A stretch of DNA of 56,043 bases from Pseudomonas sp. (GTDB lineage Bacteria; Pseudomonadota; Gammaproteobacteria; Pseudomonadales; Pseudomonadaceae). The notes under the pieces are model-generated. The model had not been told where the DNA came from. It saw only the letters and a program-made list of their open reading frames with translations, and made no database searches. Shown here in pieces: positions 33,736 to 42,588 of this stretch (position 1 is the first letter of the stretch; each line of letters begins with the position of its first letter). The translations under genes and the position numbers were made by a program. The stretch covers positions 1 through 56,043 of the forward strand of contig NZ_JAUYNP010000289.1 in the NCBI RefSeq assembly GCF_030696055.1, given 5' to 3'.

Positions 33736-34464
33736 ATGCGCAGCCGCTGCTATGTGTGGCTGCTGGCCGCCGTGCTGCTGCCTGCCCTGGCCGCTGAGCG
33801 ACCCATCATCACCCTGACCACGGGCGAGACCCACGACCAGACCACCCTGGTGGTCGACCACATCATGACCCAGGCCTATGCGCGGCTTGGCTATCGCCTG
33901 CAGGTGGTGCGCCTGCCATGGCGTCGTGGTTTGGCCCAGGCCAATGCTGGCGCCTATGACGGCGAGCTGTTTCGCGTGATGGCCGTCGCCGCGGAGTTCC
34001 CCAACCTCGAACCGGTGCCCACCCCGGTCGGTGCGGTGGAGTTTTATGCTTTTGCCCAGCAGCCGCTGCCGTTGGCTGGCTGGTCGTCTTTGGCGCCCTA
34101 CCGCCTGGGCGGGGAAATGGGCGTCAAACACGTCGAGTACCACACCCGGGGCATGCAGATCAGCTTTACCGCCAAGGCCGAGCAACTGTTTCTGATGCTC
34201 GAGGCCGGGCGTATCGAGGTGGCGATTCTGGAGAAGAATTCGGCGCGCCTGGCGCTGCGCGAACTGGCCGCGCGCGGCGCACTGCCGGCTGGATTGCATG
34301 CCCTCGGGCTGATCGATCAGGTGCCGCTGCATACCTTCCTGCATCACAAGCATGCCGCCCTGCTGCCCAAGGTCGACCAGGCCCTGCGCGAGCTCGCTGC
34401 CCAGGGCCTGATCCGCCGCGCCTGGGATGAGTCGAATGCCGATACGGCGCCGGCTATGCCTTAG
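33736..34464 (+). CDS. Orphan family-3-like solute-binding protein
   Basis: The 242-residue protein has a signal peptide MRSRCYVWLLAAVLLPALAA. The mature start RPIITLTTGETHDQTT is less canonical than other SBP_bac_3 members, but RLGYRLQVVRLPWRRGLAQA, the YDGELFR block and the lobe crossing fit the family of diverged polar-ligand proteins in pseudomonads. An alternative start at 33703 would add 11 residues. No transporter genes adjoin; the ligand is unknown. Confidence 0.7.
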   Translation: MRSRCYVWLLAAVLLPALAAERPIITLTTGETHDQTTLVVDHIMTQAYARLGYRLQVVRLPWRRGLAQANAGAYDGELFRVMAVAAEFPNLEPVPTPVGAVEFYAFAQQPLPLAGWSSLAPYRLGGEMGVKHVEYHTRGMQISFTAKAEQLFLMLEAGRIEVAILEKNSARLALRELAARGALPAGLHALGLIDQVPLHTFLHHKHAALLPKVDQALRELAAQGLIRRAWDESNADTAPAMP

Positions 34465-34651
34465 CCCCGTGGCTCTGCTGCGCTGTGGTACGTTGCCCTG
34501 AGGCGTTTGCTGGCGCCCCGCATCCATGCCGGTTTCGAGGCCGGCGGCTTTGCTGCAGAATGGGCAATAGGAGGGGCCAAGGTTGCCTGTAGCTCTGGGC
34601 TGCCAAGACCCCTATAGCTTCGCTTGGCGGGTGTGGAGGCAAGGGCACGGC

Positions 34652-35626
34652 GTGGATAATTCCCTCACATTCAACCAGCAGGTGGCCCTGCTGGAGAAAA
34701 AACGTGCGGTGCTGCTCGGCCTGATTCGCCTGACCGAGGCCTTGGATCAGCTGCGTATCGCGCTGCAAGGCGTACTGCAGTTGGGCACCGGCGGCCATAT
34801 CCAGCTGTCGTTGGCCGATATGCGCTCGTTCGAGAAAATTCGTAAACGGGTAGCCGGCCTCAGCGTTGCCGAGATGCAAAACGGTATCCAGCACCTCGAC
34901 CAGCGGGTGCACCATGGCCTGGCGGAAATCAGCCAGCTGGCCTTGCAGCTGGTGGACGATGCCCATGCCTCTTTGCTCGATCTTGAGCAGATCAATCCTC
35001 ATCTTCACGAATTCAATCGCCTCGCCCGTACCTCGATTGCCATGCGGGTACTGCTGGCGCGCCGCGGCCGTAGTTTGCCGCCGCTGCAGTTCGAGTTACC
35101 GCGCAACGAAATCGAGCAGCGCCTGGCCGGGGTCGAGCAGAAGGAGCAGAGCATCAGCCAGGCCCTGGTGCGGCATATCGGCGGCATGCGCAACGACCTG
35201 GCGCTGATACTCGGCAATCCCGCCTGTGTCGAGAGCCAGCGGCAGTTTTATCGCGAAATGGACCAGGCCCTGGCCGCCGATCTGGCGCACATCGAGGCGG
35301 GGCGGAGCCTGAGCGACTTGCCCATGCCGATCGAGTCTATCGAGGTCGCCGGGGATCAGCCGGGCGCCACTGCTGCACCGGCTACAGCTGCACCCGCCGC
35401 AGCCGAACCTGCAGCCGCCAGCGAAGCGGCTCCGCGGGCGCCGGCATCCGTCTTGCCCGCCAGCGCCAGCCCGTTGGCGGTAGCGCATGCGGATACGCCG
35501 CCCGCCGCTGCACCCGGTTTTATCGGCCGGCTTAAGACCTGGCTCAACAGCCCCTGGGACGTGGGCTGGAAGGAGGTGTCGAAAACCCCGGTGGACAAAG
35601 CCAAGGGGCCGGCGGATAAACAGTAA
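34652..35626 (+). CDS. Hypothetical protein with helical N-domain and Pro/Ala-rich linker
   Basis: The protein has 324 residues from a GTG at 34652 (AAGG 8 nt upstream); an ATG at 34583 is possible but its leader is unlike protein-coding context. The first 210 residues are mostly helical and coiled-coil-like (NQQVALLEKKRAVLLGLIRL, NEIEQRLAGVEQKEQSISQA). Residues about 225-285 are an Ala/Pro-rich linker, and the end has a conserved-looking GFIGRLKTWLNSPWDVGWK. No signal peptide or known catalytic motif is seen. A strong bidirectional terminator follows. Function is unknown. Confidence 0.65.
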   Translation: MDNSLTFNQQVALLEKKRAVLLGLIRLTEALDQLRIALQGVLQLGTGGHIQLSLADMRSFEKIRKRVAGLSVAEMQNGIQHLDQRVHHGLAEISQLALQLVDDAHASLLDLEQINPHLHEFNRLARTSIAMRVLLARRGRSLPPLQFELPRNEIEQRLAGVEQKEQSISQALVRHIGGMRNDLALILGNPACVESQRQFYREMDQALAADLAHIEAGRSLSDLPMPIESIEVAGDQPGATAAPATAAPAAAEPAAASEAAPRAPASVLPASASPLAVAHADTPPAAAPGFIGRLKTWLNSPWDVGWKEVSKTPVDKAKGPADKQ

Positions 35627-35660
35627 AAAGGCGGGCCGATCGCAATCAGCCCGCCTTTTT
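35625..35660. terminator. Bidirectional terminator
   Basis: AAAAAGGCGGGC and GCCCGCCTTTTT form a perfect 12-bp stem with a 12-nt loop, giving U-runs on both strands. It overlaps the stop codon of the rightward gene and serves the leftward parvulin gene as well. Confidence 0.92.
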
Positions 35661-35691
35661 CGTTAAAGCGTTCATGCAGCTTTGGACAGAA

Positions 35692-35973
35692 TCAGTCCTG
35701 GCGGCTGGTGACTTCCAGCAGGTGGTAACCGAACTGGGTTTTCACCGGGCCTTGCACCACGTTGAGCGGGGCGCTGAACACCACGCTGTCGAATTCCTTG
35801 ACCATCTGGCCCGGGCCGAAGGAGCCGAGGTCGCCACCGCTGCGGCTGGATGGGCAGGTGGAGTTGTCTTTGGCGACTTGGGCGAAGTCGGCGCCGCCTT
35901 CGATAGCGGCTTTCAGTTCGTTGCACTTGGCTTCAGTGGCAACCAGGAGGTGACGGGCAGTGGCGCGGGCCAT
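35692..35973 (-). CDS. ppiC: PpiC-type parvulin peptidyl-prolyl isomerase
   Basis: The 93-residue single-domain parvulin starts MARATARHLLVATEAKCNEL and has STCPSSRSGGDLGSFGPGQM and the C-terminal VKTQFGYHLLEVTSR. His, Cys and Phe active-site positions of parvulins are present. It has no signal peptide, so it acts in the cytosol on Xaa-Pro bonds. AGGAG lies 8 nt before the ATG at 35973. It follows the ceramidase-like gene's stop region on the opposite side; both are on the minus strand but 88 nt apart in the order ppiC downstream. Confidence 0.9.
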   Translation of the reverse strand: MARATARHLLVATEAKCNELKAAIEGGADFAQVAKDNSTCPSSRSGGDLGSFGPGQMVKEFDSVVFSAPLNVVQGPVKTQFGYHLLEVTSRQD

Positions 35974-36061
35974 GGGGATTACTCCTTTCAAAGAAGCGCT
36001 AAAGCCTACCGTAATCGACCGGCGAGTCAAACGCCGGCTGGCTATGGCGGGGTTGCACGGC

Positions 36062-38053
36062 TTACTCGGCACTGGTCTTCAACTCGACCAACAGCGCCGC
36101 CTGCCCGGCCCGGGGCGCGATGCGCAGGCGGTAGGGCTGGCTCGCGGCAGCCGGGTTGTACCAGCGCGCTTCATAGTGGTTGCCGCCCAGCCAACGCACG
36201 GCCAGATCGAAGCCCTGGTCGTCCTCACGGCGCCCCTCGCGAACGAGCGGCTGCCAGGCGCCGTGCTGGAGGGTTTCAACCTGCAACAGCGGCTGGTCGA
36301 AGGCCATGGCGGCGCTGGGCTGGTCTTGCCAGCGCACACGCCAGTAGGGCTCTTCTTCCGTATTGATCAGTTGGGGCTGCTGCAACAGCTGGCGTGTTGG
36401 CTCCTGTGGCGCCGACGCGGGCCAGAAGTTGCCGCTGTCGAGGTCGAAATCACGGCTGGCGGGTAACTCGGCGAAGTTGCCGCGCTCGAGCATCTCGCCG
36501 AGCAGCCGGCCGCTGTGCTGCGCCAGAAACGGCGCGGTCTGCGGGCCATAGAGGGTATGCCCACCTTCGTAATACTGCAGCGCGTATTCGCCCGGCGTGG
36601 TGACGCAGCCGGTGTAGCCGTTGGCCACGCTGCTGACCACCACCGGCGCCGCTGGCCGCCCGGCTTGGGCGAGGCGTTGCTGCATCTGCTCGGCGATCAG
36701 CTGGCCGCTCATCACCGTCACTTCAAACGGCAGCATGGCCCAGTAGCTGTTGTCTATCTGCAGGGTCTGGATCAGCAGGCGATGGGGAAACTCCTCAGTC
36801 GGCGCAATCAGCGGCTGCAGCCAGTGGGTGCCGAGCCAGTGCTTGGCGCCCTGGCAGTCATCGGCGAACCAGATTTTCGGCTGCCCCGGATGGATAAAGG
36901 GCAGCCGCCAGATCAGCGGGGAATGGTGCTCTATGGGGCCTGCGGCCAGTGCGGCACCTATGCCCGGCTGACACAGGCTGGCGCTGCCGATGCTCGGCTG
37001 CTGCAGCACATCCACCTCGCGCAGGGCGCTGTGCAGCTCGACCCGTTCATGCAATTGGCCATCCAGCTGGCGGAACAGGGCAAAGGCCTGGGCGCCGATA
37101 TTGCTGCCGACGCGCCGGGCCTGGACATAACTGAGGTGCTCGAACTTGACGTTGGGCGCCACATCGCCGTGGGTCGCCTCGAAGGCGCCGTGGATGGGTT
37201 TTTCGTGCAAGCCGTATTGCTGCTGCACGCGCCAGGCCAGCTCATTGGCGATATAGGCCCAGACATCGGCGTGGTAGAAGGCGGTGTCCGAGCCGATGCC
37301 GGTGCCGTGGATGGAGAAGCTGGAAAACACCCCCCGCGGCCGGTACTGGCCATCGTCATCCTGCAGATCGATGCGCACCAGGGTCAGGGTCGGGTTGATG
37401 GCCTGGAACACCCGCGCCGGGCTGGCGTCCTTGTCGGTCACTTCGGGGTTGTTCAGGTAGGGTTCCAGCGCGCGGTTGCGTGTCTGTCCCCAGATATCGC
37501 TCTGTCCCACCGCCAGCTTGGCCGGGCGCAGCTGGCCGCGGGCTTGCAGAATCGCGCCTTCGATGCGCTGGGCGAGAAAGTTGAACCAACGCTGATCGAA
37601 GCCGGCAGCATTGCTGGCGCGCTGGTTGTAGAAGTCGTTGCCGAAGTACTGCCCCGGCGCGGCATGGGTGTGGTTGGCGGCCAGCACCAGGTTCTGCGGC
37701 GCTATCTCGCTGACTGCCGCCAGCCGCTGGCTGAGGGCCGCATGGAGAATCTCCGAGCCGGCCAGCAAGTCGCTCTGCACCAGCACCAAGGGTTCGCCGC
37801 CCTTGGGGCGCAGGTAGAACACCCGCGCTTTCAGCCGTGTGCGAAAGCCATCGCCATAGGCCGACCAGATGGCAAACCCGTCCTTGGGCAAGCCCGGCGG
37901 CGGGGTGATATCCACCTCCACCGCGGCGCCGAGCAACGCAGCGCTCTGCTCGGCAGCGGGCTGTGGGGCGGCGTTGGCGAACTCATAGTGCAGCTCGGGC
38001 GACTGACAGGCCGTCAGCAGCACGGTGCACAGGGCAAGCAGGGCGAGGCGCAT
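36062..38053 (-). CDS. Neutral-ceramidase-family lipoprotein with altered active site
   Basis: The 663-residue lipoprotein (lipobox LTAC, Cys16) has the full neutral ceramidase layout. Zinc-type His are in LAANHTHAAPGQ (128, 130) and SIHGTG (249). Family blocks LCQPGIGAALAAGP, PHRLLIQTLQI, VANGYTGCVTTPGEYALQYY and EGGHTLYGP match the catalytic and C-terminal domains. The nucleophile motif, GDVSPN/GNLSPN in active enzymes, reads GDVAPN (Ala299), so the catalytic Ser is absent. It may be inactive, use another residue, or act on a different amide. The start at 38053 follows GGGAG. The upstream gene gap is 350 nt. Confidence 0.82.
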   Translation of the reverse strand: MRLALLALCTVLLTACQSPELHYEFANAAPQPAAEQSAALLGAAVEVDITPPPGLPKDGFAIWSAYGDGFRTRLKARVFYLRPKGGEPLVLVQSDLLAGSEILHAALSQRLAAVSEIAPQNLVLAANHTHAAPGQYFGNDFYNQRASNAAGFDQRWFNFLAQRIEGAILQARGQLRPAKLAVGQSDIWGQTRNRALEPYLNNPEVTDKDASPARVFQAINPTLTLVRIDLQDDDGQYRPRGVFSSFSIHGTGIGSDTAFYHADVWAYIANELAWRVQQQYGLHEKPIHGAFEATHGDVAPNVKFEHLSYVQARRVGSNIGAQAFALFRQLDGQLHERVELHSALREVDVLQQPSIGSASLCQPGIGAALAAGPIEHHSPLIWRLPFIHPGQPKIWFADDCQGAKHWLGTHWLQPLIAPTEEFPHRLLIQTLQIDNSYWAMLPFEVTVMSGQLIAEQMQQRLAQAGRPAAPVVVSSVANGYTGCVTTPGEYALQYYEGGHTLYGPQTAPFLAQHSGRLLGEMLERGNFAELPASRDFDLDSGNFWPASAPQEPTRQLLQQPQLINTEEEPYWRVRWQDQPSAAMAFDQPLLQVETLQHGAWQPLVREGRREDDQGFDLAVRWLGGNHYEARWYNPAAASQPYRLRIAPRAGQAALLVELKTSAE

Positions 38054-38403
38054 GGCAATGGACTCCCATTTCGTAGGGAGCGCCATCCTAGCGTTAAATT
38101 GGCACGTCAGTACAAGGTTGATCCGGCCAGATTGTCGCCGAGAATGGCCAGGGCGTTCGGCGCGGCGCACCTGCCTGGCGCGCCCCTCAGCCGGCGGTTG
38201 TTACCGCGCGGAGTCGGGCTGCGTCACAGGACGACTTCAGCAGGGCATGCAAATACGCGGGCGGCAGGTTAAGGTCTGCGGCCGAACGCCGCACCGATCT
38301 GCAGCCGTATGCCCAGCGCTTCGTTCAACCCATTTCGCGAGCCAGCGCCACCAGCGCGATGCCGCCGCCCTTACCTTGAGCATTTGCAACAGGAGCCCGC
38401 TAC
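38054..38403. other. Intergenic region between divergent genes
   Basis: These 350 nt separate the leftward ceramidase-like gene from the rightward solute-binding protein. Overlapping open frames exist, but none has a ribosome-binding site or resemblance. AGGAG at 38391 belongs to the right-hand gene. I see no repeat element. Confidence 0.5.
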
Positions 38404-39225
38404 ATGCCCGTGCGTCACTTGCGACCGCTACTGCGAATTGCTGCCCACAGCTGCCGCTGGCCCCCAGGCGCGCTGCGCACAATGCTTAGCCTCTTGCTGG
38501 GCCTGGCACTGAGCAGCGTTGCCCAGGCCGAGGGGCCAGCCTTGCGTGCCTGCAGCCTGCCATTGCCCCCGCAAACCATGCAGGATGTGCAGGGCAGGCC
38601 CGATGGCTACGCGGTGAAGATCCTCCAGGCGGTGGCGACGCGTCTGCACTGGCGGCTGCGCATCGACTATATGCCCTGGATGCGCGTGGTCGCCGACGCC
38701 CAGCAGGGCAAGTGCGACCTGATGCTCACCGTGCTGCGTCGCGACGACTATGAAAGCTATATGGTCTTCCCGCAGACGCCGATCCTCGATCAGACCAATG
38801 TGCTGGTGGTGCGGCGTGACCAGGGCATCGCCTATAACGGCGACCTGGAAGCCTTTATGCGCCAACACTCGATTGGCCTGTACCGCGACAAGGCGGTGGA
38901 TAACGACTTCGAACGCCTGCGCCGCGCCGCTTGGGCGCGGGTCGACCTGGCCAACACCCCGGTGCAGAACATCGAGAAGCTGCTCGCCGGGCGCTTCGAT
39001 GCGGCCATCGAAAATGACCTCACCGCCGTTTACACCCTGCGCGGCCTGGGCCGGTTGCAGGAGGCGCAGCTGCTGCGCCCGGCGCTCAACGTGACCCCGG
39101 CCTATGTCACCTTTCCCCATGCGGGCAAGGCGACCGACAAGGTGGCGGCATTCGACGCGGCCTTGCGCGCCTTCAAACGCACCGCCGAATTTCGTCGGCT
39201 GAAAGCCACCTACCTCGGCCAGTAA
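38404..39225 (+). CDS. Orphan family-3 solute-binding protein
   Basis: The 273-residue protein has an unusually long n-region before the hydrophobic signal core (MLSLLLGLALSSVAQA at about residue 27). The mature protein begins near LRACSLPLPPQTMQDVQGRP and continues GYAVKILQAVATRLHWRLRI, typical of family 3. The start at 38404 has AGGAG 8 nt upstream; the in-frame ATG at 38482 would give a normal signal peptide but has no site. No partner transporter is seen. It is the fifth such orphan in the window. Confidence 0.78.
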   Translation: MPVRHLRPLLRIAAHSCRWPPGALRTMLSLLLGLALSSVAQAEGPALRACSLPLPPQTMQDVQGRPDGYAVKILQAVATRLHWRLRIDYMPWMRVVADAQQGKCDLMLTVLRRDDYESYMVFPQTPILDQTNVLVVRRDQGIAYNGDLEAFMRQHSIGLYRDKAVDNDFERLRRAAWARVDLANTPVQNIEKLLAGRFDAAIENDLTAVYTLRGLGRLQEAQLLRPALNVTPAYVTFPHAGKATDKVAAFDAALRAFKRTAEFRRLKATYLGQ

Positions 39226-39451
39226 GCCGCGGCTCTGCGCCTGGTGCAGCAGGGCTTGAGGGCCGCGCAGCCATGGTCTGCAGGCTGGCGCTCGGCCTAT
39301 GGCGCTGTACGCCAGGTGCTTCAGGGCGTCCAGCATTTCTGCCTGAGACCAGCGTTTTAGGGCTTGCCTAAGGGGGGGATAGGTGGCGTAGGCTGGTGTC
39401 GTCGCCGTGGGAGGCGACGCTATTCGCGAACAGTTGAAGAAGGAAAGCTTT

Positions 39452-39865
39452 ATGCAAATCCAAGTTCACAGCGATAACCACATCGAAGGCAGTGCACGCC
39501 TGGCTGAATGGGTGAGTGCCAGTGTTGCCAGCAAGCTGGAACGCTTCGACGAGGAGGTGACCCGGATCGTCGTCCACCTCAATGACGAAAATGGCCAGAA
39601 GGCCGGCGCCCAGGACAAGCGCTGCCAGATCGAAGCGCGGCCCAAAGGGCTGCAACCTATTTCCGTAACCCACAAGGCCGAGTCGCTGGAGCAGGCCATC
39701 GAAGGCGCCATCGAGAAACTCAGCCACGCCCTGAGTCACCAGTTCGGCAAACTGCGTAGCAAACGCGCCACGCCGTTGCCGGCTAACGAGGCCATGGACA
39801 TGCCAGGGCAGGATGCCTTGCTGCACGCCGACTTCCTCGCCGAGCAACAACTGCGCGCGGTATAA
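39452..39865 (+). CDS. HPF/RaiA-family ribosome-associated protein
   Basis: The 137-residue protein has an N-terminal HPF fold (MQIQVHSDNHIEGSARLAEW, VTRIVVHLNDENGQK, and the basic helix AIEKLSHALSHQFGKLR) and a short extension. HPF and RaiA bind the small-subunit decoding region and silence ribosomes in stationary phase. This copy lacks the long C-terminal dimerisation domain and is probably a stand-alone paralogue. Whether it dimerises or simply stalls ribosomes cannot be told. AAGGA precedes the ATG at 39452. Confidence 0.82.
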   Translation: MQIQVHSDNHIEGSARLAEWVSASVASKLERFDEEVTRIVVHLNDENGQKAGAQDKRCQIEARPKGLQPISVTHKAESLEQAIEGAIEKLSHALSHQFGKLRSKRATPLPANEAMDMPGQDALLHADFLAEQQLRAV

Positions 39866-40050
39866 ACCCATACCCCTCGGCAGCAGGCCCTGTCTTGCTT
39901 GCCCATCACCTCCATTCTTTGCGCCCCTTCAGCCTGCCTGTGGGGGCGCAGTCGTATTCTCCCTAACGTTCTGAGCTTAGGCTTTGCCTGTGGGCGCCCT
40001 GACCGCGAGGTGAAATCTTGGCCAGACCGGCACCCGATGCGGGCAGGACT

Positions 40051-41796
40051 TCAGCCGCGCAGTAGGTTATCGAGCAGCTTGATAAAGTTGCGTTTGGCTT
40101 TGTAGCGCTGATGCAACCTGAGCAGTTCGGCGGCGAAGGCACTGTCGAGCTGCTGAGCGCGCATCAGTTCACCCATTCGCCGGATCAGGTTGATGGCTCT
40201 TTGATAGGCCTGATTGTTGGTCTGTTGGATAATCGGCTCCAGCATTCGCCGGTACAGGCCGATGGCGTCGATCGGGCGTGGACTTTCCAGCCTGAGAGCC
40301 AATTGCTGCAGCAACGCCTCTGGGCAGTCCCCCTGTTGGCTGACCAGCCAGGCCGCCTCGAAATCCTCCTCCCAGAGGGCAATCTCCAGGCGCAACGAGC
40401 GCGCGTTGGCCAGTAACAGCGAGCGGTCGCCGGGCACGCTAGCCAGCCGCGCCAGTGCTCGCAGGCGTTGTTCGGGCGCGCAGTGCAGGCGTTGCGCCAG
40501 GCCTAGTAGCTTCTGGTAGCTGCTCAGCGAGGGGGCTTCGTCGAACTGCAGCCAGGTCAGCTGCAAGGCCTGTTCAGTACGACCGCAGTGCAGGTATTGC
40601 TGCGCCAGGAAGTCGCGCAAGCGGTTGTCGGTTCTATGGGGGAAGGCCGCCAGACCTTGCTCGGCCCAGTGCAGCGCCATGTCTGTAGCGCCGGCCTCTT
40701 GGTAGAGTTCGGCGATGTTCAAATAGCGGTAGGCCGCCGACAGGTCGCGGGCCTTGATGGCGACCAGGGCTTCTAGATCGCCGCTGAGCTTGGCCAGGGT
40801 GGCCATGATGCGGGTGATGCATGAGCGTTTACTGTCGAGATTCGAGCGCTGATCTTTAGCGGTTAGCCTCGGCAGCTGGCTCCATTCGGCCAGGGCCAAG
40901 GTCTGGAAATGCTGCAGGCCGGTGTTGCCGAGCACGTTCCGGTAGTGCAGGGCAGAATCGTAAAAGCTGTCGAAGCTTGCGTTCATTTCCAGGTCAAACA
41001 AGCGTTCGGCGAGCGCTATAGGGTCGGGTTTGGCCAGGGCGCAGGCCTGCAGATGAAGCTGATTCAGGCGATCCAGCACTTCCCCCAGCTCCCCGCTGGA
41101 GTCGTCGATCTGTTGTAACGCGTACTCGACGCGGGGGATGGCATATTCGCTCAGCTCGATAAGCAGCGCCGCGCGCTCGGGGGTCAGCAACTGTTCGAGG
41201 GCATCGGCCAGTTCACCCAGGTCGGCGGCGAAGCTTGAAGCTTGTCGCCAATCGAGAAAGTCCTCGACCTCGGTCGCCTCGTCGATGGCCTGGTACCAGG
41301 CCTCGGCGTTGTCGGTTGGGTCGTCGCTGCGTTTACCGAGGTCGAGCTTGAGCCGTAGGCTGCGCTGGAGCGCGTCGTCGCGCATCGCGATGTCGAACAG
41401 CAGGTCCGCCAATACGGACTGGGGTTGCTGGTTCAGCCAGGTACGAAGTTCCTGGTCGGGATCTATCGCGGCCTCTGCTCGCTCCGGCTCCAGCGCATCG
41501 AGCCAGGCCAGACCGACGGCTACCACATGCTTGCAGAGGTTGCCCTGAATGGCATGGGGGCAGGTGCAGCTGAAGTCGAACTGCTCCCCCAGGCCGCGCA
41601 ACTCGACCTGATAGCGGGTGCTGCCCCGTACTTGCGCCCGGGCGCTGTCTGCACGGATGTCCAGGTTGCTGACCAAGCCCTCGGCAAAGTACTGGAGGCC
41701 GCGTTCGGCGGTAATCGGGCCGGCACGGCTGATCAGGTCGTCGAGGGTCGGAGCGGCGGGAGAGGGCATATTGGCGATGATCCTTGTGCGGGCCAT
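40051..41796 (-). CDS. SWIM zinc-finger protein
   Basis: The protein has 581 residues, or 572 from the ATG at 41769, which has AAGGA about 11 nt upstream. An N-terminal SWIM finger reads CTCPHAIQGNLCKH (Cys77, Cys79, Cys88, His90: CxCx8CxH). The rest is a long helical repeat region, with SNF2 or HEAT-like character but no helicase motifs. Stand-alone SWIM proteins often sit next to SNF2 helicases; none is nearby. A MITE-like element lies 4 bp beyond the first ATG (target site at 41800), so the native 5' region is probably displaced and the 41769 start may be the functional one. Confidence 0.75.
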   Translation of the reverse strand: MARTRIIANMPSPAAPTLDDLISRAGPITAERGLQYFAEGLVSNLDIRADSARAQVRGSTRYQVELRGLGEQFDFSCTCPHAIQGNLCKHVVAVGLAWLDALEPERAEAAIDPDQELRTWLNQQPQSVLADLLFDIAMRDDALQRSLRLKLDLGKRSDDPTDNAEAWYQAIDEATEVEDFLDWRQASSFAADLGELADALEQLLTPERAALLIELSEYAIPRVEYALQQIDDSSGELGEVLDRLNQLHLQACALAKPDPIALAERLFDLEMNASFDSFYDSALHYRNVLGNTGLQHFQTLALAEWSQLPRLTAKDQRSNLDSKRSCITRIMATLAKLSGDLEALVAIKARDLSAAYRYLNIAELYQEAGATDMALHWAEQGLAAFPHRTDNRLRDFLAQQYLHCGRTEQALQLTWLQFDEAPSLSSYQKLLGLAQRLHCAPEQRLRALARLASVPGDRSLLLANARSLRLEIALWEEDFEAAWLVSQQGDCPEALLQQLALRLESPRPIDAIGLYRRMLEPIIQQTNNQAYQRAINLIRRMGELMRAQQLDSAFAAELLRLHQRYKAKRNFIKLLDNLLRG

Positions 41797-41803
41797 GGTC
41801 TAG

Positions 41804-41935
41804 GAGACTGTCCGAGAATAGCAATTGGCTGCAAATTGTAGGTTGGCGCTGAGGAACGAAGCCCAACAAGGTCAGCATGTTGGGCTTCGCGGAGCTCAGC
41901 CCAACCTACAAAAATCCGCATTCTCGGACAGCCTC
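41804..41935. mobile_element. MITE-like element, terminus class D, carrying a REP-like palindrome
   Basis: The termini GAGACTGTCCGAGAAT and ATTCTCGGACAGCCTC are inverted repeats with one mismatch. CTAG flanks both sides (41800-41803 and 41936-41939), a typical target duplication of IS5-group elements. Inside, 41838-41911 is a REP-like palindrome beginning TTGTAGGTTGGCGCTGAGGA and ending CAGCCCAACCTACAAA, related to those at 10521 and 2334. It has no core in common with copies 1-7. Confidence 0.85.
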
Positions 41936-41939
41936 CTAG

Positions 41940-42153
41940 GACGGTGGACCTATATTAAGCGAGCTTGTCGCCGCACGAGAGAGCAGTACTGGCGCACGCC
42001 CCCCTCGCGCAATGCTCAGGCGTGGCCGACACGGCTAGCAAGGGCCGACCTGTCCCCGCGCGGGGGCAACGGATTAACCTTCCCTTGGGGCATTGTCTAA
42101 AATTGGCTATGAGGGAATGACGCTATCCAGAAGCCCACTTCAGGAGGTCTGCC
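41940..42153. other. Intergenic region before the 112-residue gene
   Basis: Together with the MITE-like element, this makes a gap of more than 300 nt between the SWIM gene and the gene at 42154. A palindromic CCCCGCGCGGGG occurs near 42054-42065. No gene is seen. CAGGAGG at 42140 is the strong ribosome-binding site of the right-hand gene. Confidence 0.45.
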
Positions 42154-42492
42154 ATGAACACCTTGACCATAGGCGGTTGGTGCAAAGCCGGCGCCGAGAA
42201 AAAATCCACTCCCCTGGGGAATATCCATTTCCACGTCAGTGAGAGCGACCATCTGCGCCTGGAACAGGCCGAGGAGCAGCTGCAGAAGACCCATGCGCCC
42301 GAACTGATGGTCGAGCTCGATATGAGCGAGATGGAGTTGATCACGCCGCAGGAGTGCGGACCCTTGGCCGATTGCCGCTACCGCGTCTATTTGAACCAGG
42401 ACCAGCGCGGCCAATTCCATCTGGTCGGGCACCGGGCCAGCGACGGCAGTTTGATCTACACCAACGCGGTGATGGTCGACCAGCTGGGTTAG
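42154..42492 (+). CDS. Conserved-looking hypothetical protein
   Basis: The 112-residue cytosolic protein has CAGGAGG 7 nt before its ATG, a near-ideal ribosome-binding site. It has no signal peptide or membrane helix. The sequence is acidic in the middle (ELMVELDMSEMELITPQE) and has a beta-rich C-half (GSLIYTNAVMVDQLG). I do not recognise a family. It is monocistronic, between the SWIM gene and the converging HAD-M1 gene. Confidence 0.65.
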   Translation: MNTLTIGGWCKAGAEKKSTPLGNIHFHVSESDHLRLEQAEEQLQKTHAPELMVELDMSEMELITPQECGPLADCRYRVYLNQDQRGQFHLVGHRASDGSLIYTNAVMVDQLG

Positions 42493-42588
42493 CGCGCAGC
42501 GTCTGTCCCCTGAGCCAGCTTGACGCCCTAGGGTGCCAAGTTGGTTCAGGCTGTTTAGACCCGAGGACGCGCGGCGCTGCTGCCGCGC

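Noticed and set aside
36515..38272. 585-codon frame antisense to the ceramidase-like gene
   Set aside because: The minus-strand protein has clear family blocks throughout, so the long frame is a shadow.
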